The notes beneath the pieces were generated by a model that worked only from the letters and a program-made list of their open reading frames with translations, was not told the origin of the DNA and did no database searches. Below, piece by piece: positions 1 to 5,284 of a stretch of 5,284 nucleotides of DNA (the first letter of the stretch is position 1; the number at the start of each line of letters is the position of its first letter). The stretch spans positions 1 to 5,284 of the forward strand of contig WTIY01000012.1 in assembly GCA_011525065.1 (NCBI GenBank). Direction: 5' to 3'. Source of the stretch: Flavobacteriales bacterium (GTDB taxonomy: Bacteria; Bacteroidota; Bacteroidia; Flavobacteriales; Flavobacteriaceae). The translations under genes and the position numbers were made by a program.

Positions 1-856
1 CTTTAATGAAGGCGAAACTCTTGGCCGCCAATGCCAGGTTGATGCTCCCTCGAGGAGAAGCGCCGTAACTGATCAACGGAGGTAAATCGTCGAGCTTATA
101 TTTTTCAGGATGTCGTGTAGCAAAAATGATGTCCAAAATGTAGCGCTCGATTTTCTCATCCATGTAGACTTGACGCACGGCTGCCTGAGCTTTTTTGATC
201 TGATTCAAGGTCGCTACAGGTTTAACCGCGGCCAGCCCACCATTTAAATTTTGTCGAATGATCATTTGCTCCTCATCTATGGCCGGATAATCGATAACCG
301 TTTTAAGCATAAATCGGTCGACTTGGGCTTCTGGCAAGGGATAAGTTCCCTCTTGTTCAATTGGGTTTTGGGTGGCCATGACCAAAAAAGGCTGATCTAG
401 ACCAAAGGTTTCATCACCAATGGTGACTTGACGCTCTTGCATGGCCTCCAGCAAAGCTGATTGTACTTTCGCCGGAGCTCTATTTATTTCATCTGCTAAA
501 ACAAAATTGGCAAAAATAGGTCCCTTTTTAATGCTGAAATCATTGGTCTTGATGTTGTAGATCATGGTCCCGATAACATCAGCAGGCAGGAGGTCCGGCG
601 TAAACTGAATTCGGCTAAATCTGCCTTTTACTGCTTTGGATAAGGTGTTAATGGCCAATGTTTTGGCTAATCCTGGCACCCCTTCTAATAAAATGTGTCC
701 TTGAGACAATAATCCGATCATCAATCGCTCAATCATGTGCTTTTGGCCCACGATGACCTTATTCATTTCCTGAGCGAGCAAACTGACAATAGCGCTTTCG
801 CGCTCGATCAATTCGTTGAGCGCACCTAAATCTTGTTGGGTTTGGTTTGGTTCCAT
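1..856 (-). CDS. MoxR-family AAA+ ATPase, C-terminus cut by window edge
   Basis: I translated 285 codons by hand from the ATG at 856-854; the frame stays open to the left edge, so the C-terminal end (typically some 30-50 residues) is missing. MoxR ATPases are cytoplasmic AAA+ chaperone-like proteins that, usually with VWA-domain or DUF58 partners, help mature metalloenzymes or envelope proteins. Visible motifs are Walker A GVPGLAKT (about residues 59-66), Walker B VLADEINRAP (119-128), sensor 1 ATQNP (161-165), the MoxR signature EGTYPLPEAQ followed by DRF (169-182), and sensor 2 GASPRG (265-270). The start is supported by an in-frame TAA a few codons upstream and a GGAAG Shine-Dalgarno-like stretch about 9 nt before the ATG. 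Family partners would lie left of the window, so its target cannot be inferred. It is transcribed divergently from the reductase operon and is probably functionally unrelated to it. Confidence 0.95.
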   Translation of the reverse strand, partial: MEPNQTQQDLGALNELIERESAIVSLLAQEMNKVIVGQKHMIERLMIGLLSQGHILLEGVPGLAKTLAINTLSKAVKGRFSRIQFTPDLLPADVIGTMIYNIKTNDFSIKKGPIFANFVLADEINRAPAKVQSALLEAMQERQVTIGDETFGLDQPFLVMATQNPIEQEGTYPLPEAQVDRFMLKTVIDYPAIDEEQMIIRQNLNGGLAAVKPVATLNQIKKAQAAVRQVYMDEKIERYILDIIFATRHPEKYKLDDLPPLISYGASPRGSINLALAAKSFAFIK

Positions 857-1036
857 AACTTCATGCTTCCATTAAAAAAGACCGAATACAAGGTATCGAT
901 CTTTAAAATCCAGTCGCAAATTGACGATAATTCATCAATTCCGCTGTTAATAATTGGTTAAAAAATACAATAAAATAGGGGGTTTACAGCTGTTTATCCT
1001 CGATAAAATGCCTAATTTTAAAACAAAATATTTGCC
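857..1036. promoter_or_regulatory. Divergent intergenic region (moxR / reductase operon)
   Basis: This AT-rich 180-bp gap separates the divergent starts of the MoxR gene and the aldo/keto reductase, so it must hold promoters for both. I see no full match to the Bacteroidota -7 element TAnnTTTG on either strand. The nearest candidates each have one mismatch: TAATTTTA at 1013-1020 for the plus-strand operon, and TCAATTTG (minus strand, complementing 917-924) for moxR. Neither has a convincing -33 TTG at the usual distance. An inverted repeat AATTGA (919-924) / TCAATT (935-940) with a 10-nt spacer lies roughly mid-region and might be a regulator site, but arms this short and AT-rich often arise by chance. 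The aldo/keto reductase start has only an A-rich leader and no Shine-Dalgarno sequence. Confidence 0.4.
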
Positions 1037-1906
1037 ATGATAAATTCATTTTCTTCTGTCATTGTCGGCTGTATGGATTGGGGCAGCTGGCGACGAAATT
1101 TCGACACTGGCCAAATGACTGAGCTCATTGAATTTTGTGTCGACCACGGATTGAGCAGTTTTGATCATGCCGACATCTATGGAGATTACACCGTAGAGGG
1201 GCAATTTGGCAAGGCCCTCTCTCGATCAAAGGTAGATCGCTCTGAACTTCAGATCATCAGTAAATGCGGCATACAGTATGCCTGTGAAGCGCGTCCCCAT
1301 AGCGTAAAGCACTATCAGTATGACGCAGCATACATTATAGAGAGTGCTGAGCGTTCGGTTGAGCTTCTTCAGTGTGACTATTTAGATCTCTTCCTATTGC
1401 GCCGCCCCAGCCCACTGATGAGGCCGGAGGCCATCGCCGAAGCGATTACTGTTTTGAAAGAAAAAGGGGTCATTAGATCTTTTGGCGTATCCAATTTCAC
1501 CCCTAGCCAGACGGCACTTATCCAAACAAAAACTGAGGTTGTCGCCAATCAAATTCAGTGCTCCATGACCCACCTCAGCCCGTTTTTTGACGGCAGTCTT
1601 GACCATATGATGACCCATGGTATTTTACCCATGGCCTGGAGCCCTGTAGGCGATGTGTTCAAGGACAAGGGAGAGGCAGCCCATAGGATTCATACCGTAC
1701 TCAGCTCATTGTGCGCCATTTATGGAGCGACCAAAGATCAACTTGTTTTGGCCTGGCTCATGGCCCACCCAGCTGGCATTGTTCCGGTAATCGGCACCAC
1801 TCAAAAAGAGCGATTGGCCTTGGCGGCAAAAGCATCGACGATTAAATTATCTGAAGTGCACTGGTTCGAGCTGCTTGTGGCAAGCCAGGGCCATAAAGTG
1901 CCTTAA
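1037..1906 (+). CDS. YdhF-like aldo/keto reductase with catalytic His replaced by Arg
   Basis: A 289-residue protein of the aldo/keto reductase superfamily (cytoplasmic TIM barrel, NAD(P)H-dependent carbonyl reduction). It aligns by eye along its whole length with E. coli YdhF, including the end (WF followed by a final VP), so it is full length and the start at 1037 fits. Landmarks are MDWG (13-16), FDHADIYG with the catalytic Asp43 and Tyr48, SKCGI with catalytic Lys76, GVSNFTP (150-156), NQIQ (171-174) and the cofactor-phosphate loop IGTTQKERL (252-260). The fourth tetrad member is abnormal: family members read (I/L)HRP(D/S)P, but this one reads LLRRPSP, giving Arg122 (codon CGC at 1400-1402) instead of His. 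The change could alter chemistry, reduce activity or be an error. It is the first gene of a three-gene operon; the SDR follows after 16 nt. Physiological substrate unknown. Confidence 0.93.
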   Translation: MINSFSSVIVGCMDWGSWRRNFDTGQMTELIEFCVDHGLSSFDHADIYGDYTVEGQFGKALSRSKVDRSELQIISKCGIQYACEARPHSVKHYQYDAAYIIESAERSVELLQCDYLDLFLLRRPSPLMRPEAIAEAITVLKEKGVIRSFGVSNFTPSQTALIQTKTEVVANQIQCSMTHLSPFFDGSLDHMMTHGILPMAWSPVGDVFKDKGEAAHRIHTVLSSLCAIYGATKDQLVLAWLMAHPAGIVPVIGTTQKERLALAAKASTIKLSEVHWFELLVASQGHKVP

Positions 1907-1922
1907 CCCTAATCGCTATACC

Positions 1923-2693
1923 ATGGCTTTACTTTCCCAAAAAACCGCCTTAATCACCGGAGCCACATCAGGCATCGGTTTGGCCACGGCGCGAGCACTG
2001 GCTCAAGCGGGCTGTCGGTTAGTCCTGACCGGCCGAAGAGCGCAACGCCTAAAGGCCTTGGTGAAGGAATTCTCTGAGTTAACAGCAGTGCATTCTCTTT
2101 GTTTTGATGTTCGGGATCGAAAAGCCACCACCCAGATGATTTCCCAGCTTCCAGAGGAGTTTTCCCAAATTGATATTTTGATTAATAATGCTGGCAACGC
2201 TCACGGCTTGGACTCTTTTGAAGATGCCAATTTGGATGATTGGGACGCCATGATCGACATCAATGTTAAAGGCTTGTTGTACGTCTCAAAAGCAGTGATT
2301 CCTCAAATGATCAAACGGAAAACAGGACACGTCATACACCTAGGATCAACTGCAGGAAAGGAGATTTACCCAAAAGGCAATGTTTACTGCGCGAGCAAAC
2401 ACGCGGTCGATGCCCTGAACCACGCCATGCGGATCGACCTCAACGGCAAGGGCATTAAGGTCAGCGCAATCCATCCAGGTTTAGTAGAAACCGAGTTCAG
2501 CGAGGTCCGATTTAAAGGGGATAAGGCCCGTGCCCAGCAAGTGTATAAAGGGTACAACCCGCTTCAGCCTGAAGACATCGCAGAAATCATCGTCTTTGTA
2601 CTCAGCCGACCGCCTCATGTAAACATTGCAGATCTCATGGTCATGTGTCTGGATCAAGCCTCGAGCACCATCGTCAATAAAACTGTCGAGTAA
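1923..2693 (+). CDS. YdfG-like short-chain dehydrogenase/reductase (SDR)
   Basis: A 256-residue classical SDR, a cytoplasmic NAD(P)-dependent oxidoreductase. Motifs are the nucleotide-binding TGATSGIG (12-19), GRR (37-39; basic residues after beta-2 suggest NADP preference), D62 in FDVRD, NNAG (88-91), and the active site Asn114, Ser142 (GSTAG), Tyr155 and Lys159 (YCASK). HPGLVETEFSEVRFKGD (184-200) and the conserved P-x-HVNI near the C-terminus match the YdfG subgroup, whose E. coli member oxidises L-allo-threonine, serine and other 3-hydroxy acids and reduces malonic semialdehyde. I chose ATG 1923. An upstream in-frame ATG at 1875 would add 16 residues inside the preceding gene, with no family resemblance, and YdfG-type proteins begin just before the TG-rich loop. 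No Shine-Dalgarno is visible. Its stop overlaps the next start in TAATG. A 3-hydroxy acid or semialdehyde substrate is inferred from the family. Confidence 0.94.
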   Translation: MALLSQKTALITGATSGIGLATARALAQAGCRLVLTGRRAQRLKALVKEFSELTAVHSLCFDVRDRKATTQMISQLPEEFSQIDILINNAGNAHGLDSFEDANLDDWDAMIDINVKGLLYVSKAVIPQMIKRKTGHVIHLGSTAGKEIYPKGNVYCASKHAVDALNHAMRIDLNGKGIKVSAIHPGLVETEFSEVRFKGDKARAQQVYKGYNPLQPEDIAEIIVFVLSRPPHVNIADLMVMCLDQASSTIVNKTVE

Positions 2694-3418
2694 TGGCTCA
2701 GTTTGTCATTGGCGACATCCACGGAGGCCATAGAGCACTGATGCAGATTTTGGAGCGGGCGCCCATAGAACATGGAGACGCTTTGATTTTTTTGGGCGAT
2801 TATCTCGACGGATGGTCCGAGGGGCCTGAGGTCATTGATGCCCTTATGGAACTGTCCTCCCGTTACCACTGCCGATTCATTCGAGGCAATCACGACGCCC
2901 TTTGTCTGGATTATCTGAAAGATCAAAAAGCCCCTGAATTATGGGTAGCTCATGGCGGACAAAGCAGCATTGATGCTTACAGTAAAGTCTCTGCCTCAAA
3001 AAAGAAACGTCACATAAAATTTTTGGAGCAGTTGGAAAACTACGTGGTTTTGGACCAGAATCTTTTTGTCCATGCTGGTTTTACCCATCCAAAGGGCCCA
3101 GCAGAGGAGTTTCATCCCCATATGGTCTATTGGGACCGAACCCTTTGGGAAGTGGCTCGAGCAGCACATACGCTGTCCGACAAATCCGCCTGGCAATTTC
3201 CTGAACGCCTGAAGTGTTTTGAAGAGATTTTTATCGGGCATACTCCTGTTCAACGCATTGGCGCCACGACACCATTCCGTGCAACCAATCTGTGGAATAT
3301 GGATACAGGGGCCGCTTTTGAAGGGACCCTGAGCATCATGAATACCGCCACGAAAGCCTTTTGGCAGAGCGATCCACTGCCTGGCCTCTACCCTGACGAA
3401 AAAGGACGTCAAGCCTAA
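2693..3418 (+). CDS. PPP-family metallophosphatase (serine/threonine phosphatase-like)
   Basis: A 241-residue soluble calcineurin-like phosphoesterase resembling small bacterial PPP-type protein phosphatases or diadenosine-tetraphosphatase-like enzymes. The dimetal-site motifs are all present and in order: GDIHG (7-11), GDYLDGW (35-41), GNHD (65-68), FVHAGF (125-130) and GHTP (182-185), followed by NMDTGA (202-207). WDR (147-149) is another typical block. The second motif has Gly-Trp where canonical PPP enzymes have Arg-Gly (GDxVDRG), and HAG replaces the usual HGG, so phosphopeptide activity should not be assumed. My recollection is that this variant is common in Flavobacteria. No signal peptide or membrane segment is seen. 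The ATG shares one base with the SDR stop (TAATG), indicating translational coupling and one transcript. Whether it dephosphorylates a protein, nucleotide or metabolite cannot be told from sequence. Confidence 0.9.
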   Translation: MAQFVIGDIHGGHRALMQILERAPIEHGDALIFLGDYLDGWSEGPEVIDALMELSSRYHCRFIRGNHDALCLDYLKDQKAPELWVAHGGQSSIDAYSKVSASKKKRHIKFLEQLENYVVLDQNLFVHAGFTHPKGPAEEFHPHMVYWDRTLWEVARAAHTLSDKSAWQFPERLKCFEEIFIGHTPVQRIGATTPFRATNLWNMDTGAAFEGTLSIMNTATKAFWQSDPLPGLYPDEKGRQA

Positions 3419-3455
3419 GGGCTATAAATCAAATTTAATGCCTTGAGCTAGAGGC
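3384..3455. repeat. Nested inverted repeats across the convergent gene junction
   Basis: The phosphatase stop (3416-3418) and the aldehyde dehydrogenase stop (3422-3424) face each other across 3 nt. Around them are an outer perfect 7-bp inverted repeat GCCTCTA (3384-3390) / TAGAGGC (3449-3455), a middle pair TCAAG (3409-3413) / CTTGA (3442-3446), and a small inner pair AGCC (3412-3415) / GGCT (3420-3423) that overlaps the middle one by two bases. With no free intergenic space, a bidirectional terminator would have to sit here, inside coding sequence. There is no T-tract directly after any stem and the arms are unevenly spaced, so intrinsic-terminator function is doubtful. Confidence 0.25.
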
Positions 3456-4975
3456 AATTCTGTCGTATAATTAATGGTGTTGGTTTGACGACGCATGTAT
3501 ACTTTCCATGCATCACTACCCGATTCTCGACCACCTCCAGTTTCCTTTTCACCACCAAAAGCGCCACCAATTTCAGCGCCTGAGGTCCCAATGTTGACAT
3601 TAGCAATACCACAATCGCTTCCGGCATGGCTCAAAAAGAGTTCGGCCTCTCTGAGGTTGTTCGTCATGATTGCGCTAGAGAGTCCTTGTGCAACGCCATT
3701 TTGCAGAGCAATGGCGTTTTCAACCCCGCCAGAATATTTCAGTAAATAAAGGATCGGGGCAAAAGTTTCGTGCTGAACGATATCAAAATGATTTTCTGCT
3801 TCAGCAATTGCGGGCTTAACATAACAACCGCTTTCATAACCCTCACCAGATAAAGTGCCTCCAGGCACTAACAGAGATCCTCCTTCGGCCACTACTTTTT
3901 CTAGCGCGTTCTGATACATGGCAACAGCGTCTTGATCAATAAGCGGTCCAACGTGATTGTTTTCATCCAGTGGATTGCCTATTCGTAATTGGCTGTACGC
4001 CCCAGTTAAGGCCTCTTTGACTTGATCGTATATCGACTCGTGAATGATCAATCGTCGTGTAGAGGTACAACGCTGTCCACAGGTCCCTACCGCGCCAAAA
4101 ACGGCGCCAATTACGGTCATTTTAATGTCGGCATCAGGCGTGACAATAATGGCATTGTTACCGCCTAACTCCAGGAGGCTACGTCCGAGTCGCTGAGCCA
4201 CCGTTTGGGCAACGATTTTACCCATGCGCGTCGAACCTGTAGCAGATACCAGTGGAATTCGTTGATCGGTTGTCATCATTTCACCGACCTTGTAATCACC
4301 ATTAACTAAGCACGACAGGCCTTCTGGCAAATTGTGTTTGGCAAAAACCGAGGCGGCTATTTTTTGACAGGCAATGCCACAAAGCGGGGCTTTTTCCGAA
4401 GGTTTCCACACGCAAACATCACCACAAATCCAGGCCAAAGCCGTATTCCAGCACCAAACGGCAACAGGAAAATTAAATGCAGAAATAATCCCAACCACCC
4501 CAAGTGGATGATACTGGTCATACATCCTGTGACCAAAGCGCTCACTGTGCATGGTAAAGCCGTGCAGCTGTCTGGAGAGGCCTACCGCAAAATCACAGAT
4601 ATCGATCATCTCTTGAACTTCTCCAAGCCCTTCTTGTAAGCTTTTACCCATTTCATAGGACACCAATCTGCCCAGCGGCTCTTTTAGTCGCCTTAATTCT
4701 TCGCCAAATTGACGAACTATTTCTCCGCGCTGAGGCGCAGGCATAACGCGCCATTGAACAAAGGCACTCGTCGCGGCGTCCATAACTTTACTGTAATCCT
4801 CTGGCGAGGTGATCGATACTTTTCCGATCAAGGCTCCATCAACAGGAGAATGAGAAGCGATAAATTCACTGGTGGAAAACCACTGGCTCCCTGTGGAGGT
4901 CCCGGCGTTTTCTATTTGTACCCCTAATTGTATAAGTACATCATTAATGGCAATGGTATTGGTGGTTTTTGTCAT
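3422..4975 (-). CDS. ALDH7-type aldehyde dehydrogenase (putative 2-aminoadipate semialdehyde / piperideine-6-carboxylate dehydrogenase)
   Basis: A complete 517-residue NAD(P)+-dependent aldehyde dehydrogenase. Catalytic features are oxyanion Asn168 (SAFNFP), cofactor-binding Lys191 (WKPSE), the ATGSTRMG turn (245-252), general base Glu269 (LELGGNN) and nucleophile Cys303 (GQRCTSTRR), plus HETFAPIL (402-409). The C-terminal block NVNIGTSGAEIGGAFGGEK (459-477), followed by ETGGGRESGSDAWK, is the signature of the antiquitin/ALDH7 family. That family oxidises L-2-aminoadipate 6-semialdehyde (in equilibrium with piperideine-6-carboxylate) to 2-aminoadipate in lysine breakdown, and the length matches it. 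No Shine-Dalgarno precedes ATG 4975, but the next Met is far downstream. It is convergent with the phosphatase operon and 134 nt downstream of a putative 3-hydroxyanthranilate dioxygenase on the same strand. A role in the kynurenine pathway (2-aminomuconate semialdehyde) is conceivable, but that enzyme is usually of the ALDH8 type. Confidence 0.93.
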   Translation of the reverse strand: MTKTTNTIAINDVLIQLGVQIENAGTSTGSQWFSTSEFIASHSPVDGALIGKVSITSPEDYSKVMDAATSAFVQWRVMPAPQRGEIVRQFGEELRRLKEPLGRLVSYEMGKSLQEGLGEVQEMIDICDFAVGLSRQLHGFTMHSERFGHRMYDQYHPLGVVGIISAFNFPVAVWCWNTALAWICGDVCVWKPSEKAPLCGIACQKIAASVFAKHNLPEGLSCLVNGDYKVGEMMTTDQRIPLVSATGSTRMGKIVAQTVAQRLGRSLLELGGNNAIIVTPDADIKMTVIGAVFGAVGTCGQRCTSTRRLIIHESIYDQVKEALTGAYSQLRIGNPLDENNHVGPLIDQDAVAMYQNALEKVVAEGGSLLVPGGTLSGEGYESGCYVKPAIAEAENHFDIVQHETFAPILYLLKYSGGVENAIALQNGVAQGLSSAIMTNNLREAELFLSHAGSDCGIANVNIGTSGAEIGGAFGGEKETGGGRESGSDAWKVYMRRQTNTINYTTELPLAQGIKFDL

Positions 4976-4989
4976 GGTCGTGAGAAAAG

Positions 4990-5001
4990 TTTTCGCGAAA
5001 A
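4990..5001. promoter_or_regulatory. 12-bp perfect palindrome upstream of the aldehyde dehydrogenase
   Basis: TTTTCGCGAAAA is a perfect 12-bp palindrome lying 15-26 bp before the dehydrogenase start codon. It overlaps a second symmetrical element, GAAAAGTTTTC (4984-4994). It also overlaps a candidate minus-strand Bacteroidota promoter: TATTTTCG (complement of 4996-5003, one mismatch to TAnnTTTG), with a TTG (complement of 5024-5026) 20 nt further upstream. A repressor site covering the -7 element is a reasonable reading. Neither the promoter nor the site is proven. Confidence 0.3.
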
Positions 5002-5109
5002 TACAACATTCTCAACCCAAGGCCAATGCCTTCACTTAATATCTCGTCTTTTGATCATTGACCCAACAATGGAGTCCAACAGAATCCGCTTGCCTTAACT
5101 GATGACCAC

Positions 5110-5258
5110 TTACTGATCTGAAAATTTTGGGTCTGTTTCCATGGTGTGGCCACAGGATTTACAGCGGCGCAATTCCTCAGAATTATAGTAAGTCTTAAAA
5201 TGAGGCAAAAAGTCCTTCTCAATATCTTTAAGCTCAAAATAAGCCGCATGTAGTGGGG
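5110..5258 (-). CDS. C-terminal fragment, putative 3-hydroxyanthranilate 3,4-dioxygenase
   Basis: The last 48 codons of a gene whose 5' part lies beyond the contig end; translation stops at TAA (minus strand, 5112-5110). The fragment reads HAAYFELKDIEKDFLP, then HFKTYYNSEELRRC, KSCGH and a short tail ending SDQ. A C-x2-C pair (RRCKSCGH; codons at 5163-5161 and 5154-5152) near the C-terminus after an aromatic FYxSEELR-like stretch matches my memory of bacterial 3-hydroxyanthranilate 3,4-dioxygenases. Those carry a rubredoxin-like second metal site made of two CxxC pairs, of which this would be the second. The enzyme opens the ring of 3-hydroxyanthranilate in tryptophan/kynurenine catabolism. 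The first CxxC and the cupin catalytic site are not in the window, so the name rests on about 48 residues. The frame is real coding sequence; the overlapping frame that starts in the adapter is not. It may be co-transcribed with the aldehyde dehydrogenase. Confidence 0.65.
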
Positions 5259-5284
5259 CTGTCTCTTATACACATCTGACGCTG
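5259..5284. other. Tn5/Nextera sequencing adapter (non-genomic)
   Basis: CTGTCTCTTATACACATCT at 5259-5277 is exactly the 19-bp Tn5 mosaic end used in Nextera tagmentation libraries. The following GACGCTG (5278-5284) is the start of the reverse complement of the Nextera read-1 adapter. The bases are therefore untrimmed adapter at a contig end, not a transposon in the organism. On the minus strand the adapter supplies an ATG and codons giving MYKRQ, a known signature of false proteins. Confidence 0.97.

Noticed and set aside
1875..1922. Upstream ATG extending the SDR by 16 residues
   Set aside because: It overlaps the end of the aldo/keto reductase, and the extension has no SDR character; ATG 1923 puts the TGATSGIG loop at the normal distance from the N-terminus.
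2996..3412. 138-codon minus-strand ORF inside the phosphatase gene
   Set aside because: It is antisense to a gene with all its family motifs and has no recognisable domain.
4334..4639. 101-codon plus-strand ORF inside the aldehyde dehydrogenase gene
   Set aside because: It is antisense to the conserved catalytic region of the dehydrogenase, with low-complexity, unprotein-like composition and no family match.
5019..5032. Hairpin AAGGC-CAAT-GCCTT between the dioxygenase fragment and the dehydrogenase
   Set aside because: The stem is only 5 bp and no T-tract follows on the minus strand, so it is not a credible intrinsic terminator.
5055..5273. Minus-strand 72-codon ORF beginning MYKRQ
   Set aside because: Its start codon and first codons lie in the Nextera adapter, and the overlapping frame ending at 5110 has a far more protein-like, family-matching sequence.
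5259..5277. Tn5 mosaic end as evidence of a resident transposon
   Set aside because: It sits at the very end of the contig and is followed by the synthetic Nextera adapter, which natural Tn5 lacks.

Overview
The window reads as a chromosomal metabolic region of a bacterium, most likely Bacteroidota (Flavobacteriia-like). The grounds are indirect. Start codons mostly lack a Shine-Dalgarno sequence and have A-rich or C-rich leaders. The small PPP-type phosphatase has the GDIHG / GDYLDGW / GNHD pattern I associate with Flavobacteria. An ALDH7-type amino-acid semialdehyde dehydrogenase lies next to what looks like a kynurenine-pathway dioxygenase. A proteobacterium cannot be excluded, because the two reductases closely resemble Escherichia coli YdhF and YdfG.

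Layout. Positions 1-856 (minus) carry most of a MoxR-family AAA+ ATPase whose C-terminus runs off the left edge. An AT-rich 180-bp divergent intergenic region follows. A tightly packed plus-strand operon then covers 1037-3418: a YdhF-like aldo/keto reductase, a YdfG-like short-chain dehydrogenase (16-nt gap) and a PPP-family metallophosphatase (TAATG stop/start overlap). Only 3 nt separate this operon from a convergent minus-strand aldehyde dehydrogenase (3422-4975). Upstream of that gene, on the same strand, is the 3' end of another gene (5110-5258), which I read as the C-terminus of a bacterial 3-hydroxyanthranilate 3,4-dioxygenase.

The last 26 bases (5259-5284) are not genomic. They are the Tn5/Nextera mosaic-end adapter, so the right end is an assembly-contig end, and the ORF that begins in it (protein start MYKRQ) is an artefact.

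How the genes may work together. The dioxygenase remnant and the ALDH7-type dehydrogenase point to amino-acid catabolism (tryptophan/kynurenine and/or lysine), in which unstable semialdehydes are produced and oxidised. The two NAD(P)H-dependent reductases could handle related carbonyl compounds, but that is inference. The most notable oddity is in the aldo/keto reductase: the catalytic-tetrad histidine is an arginine. I found no CRISPR array, tRNA, rRNA, insertion sequence or phage gene, and nothing that amounts to an undescribed system.
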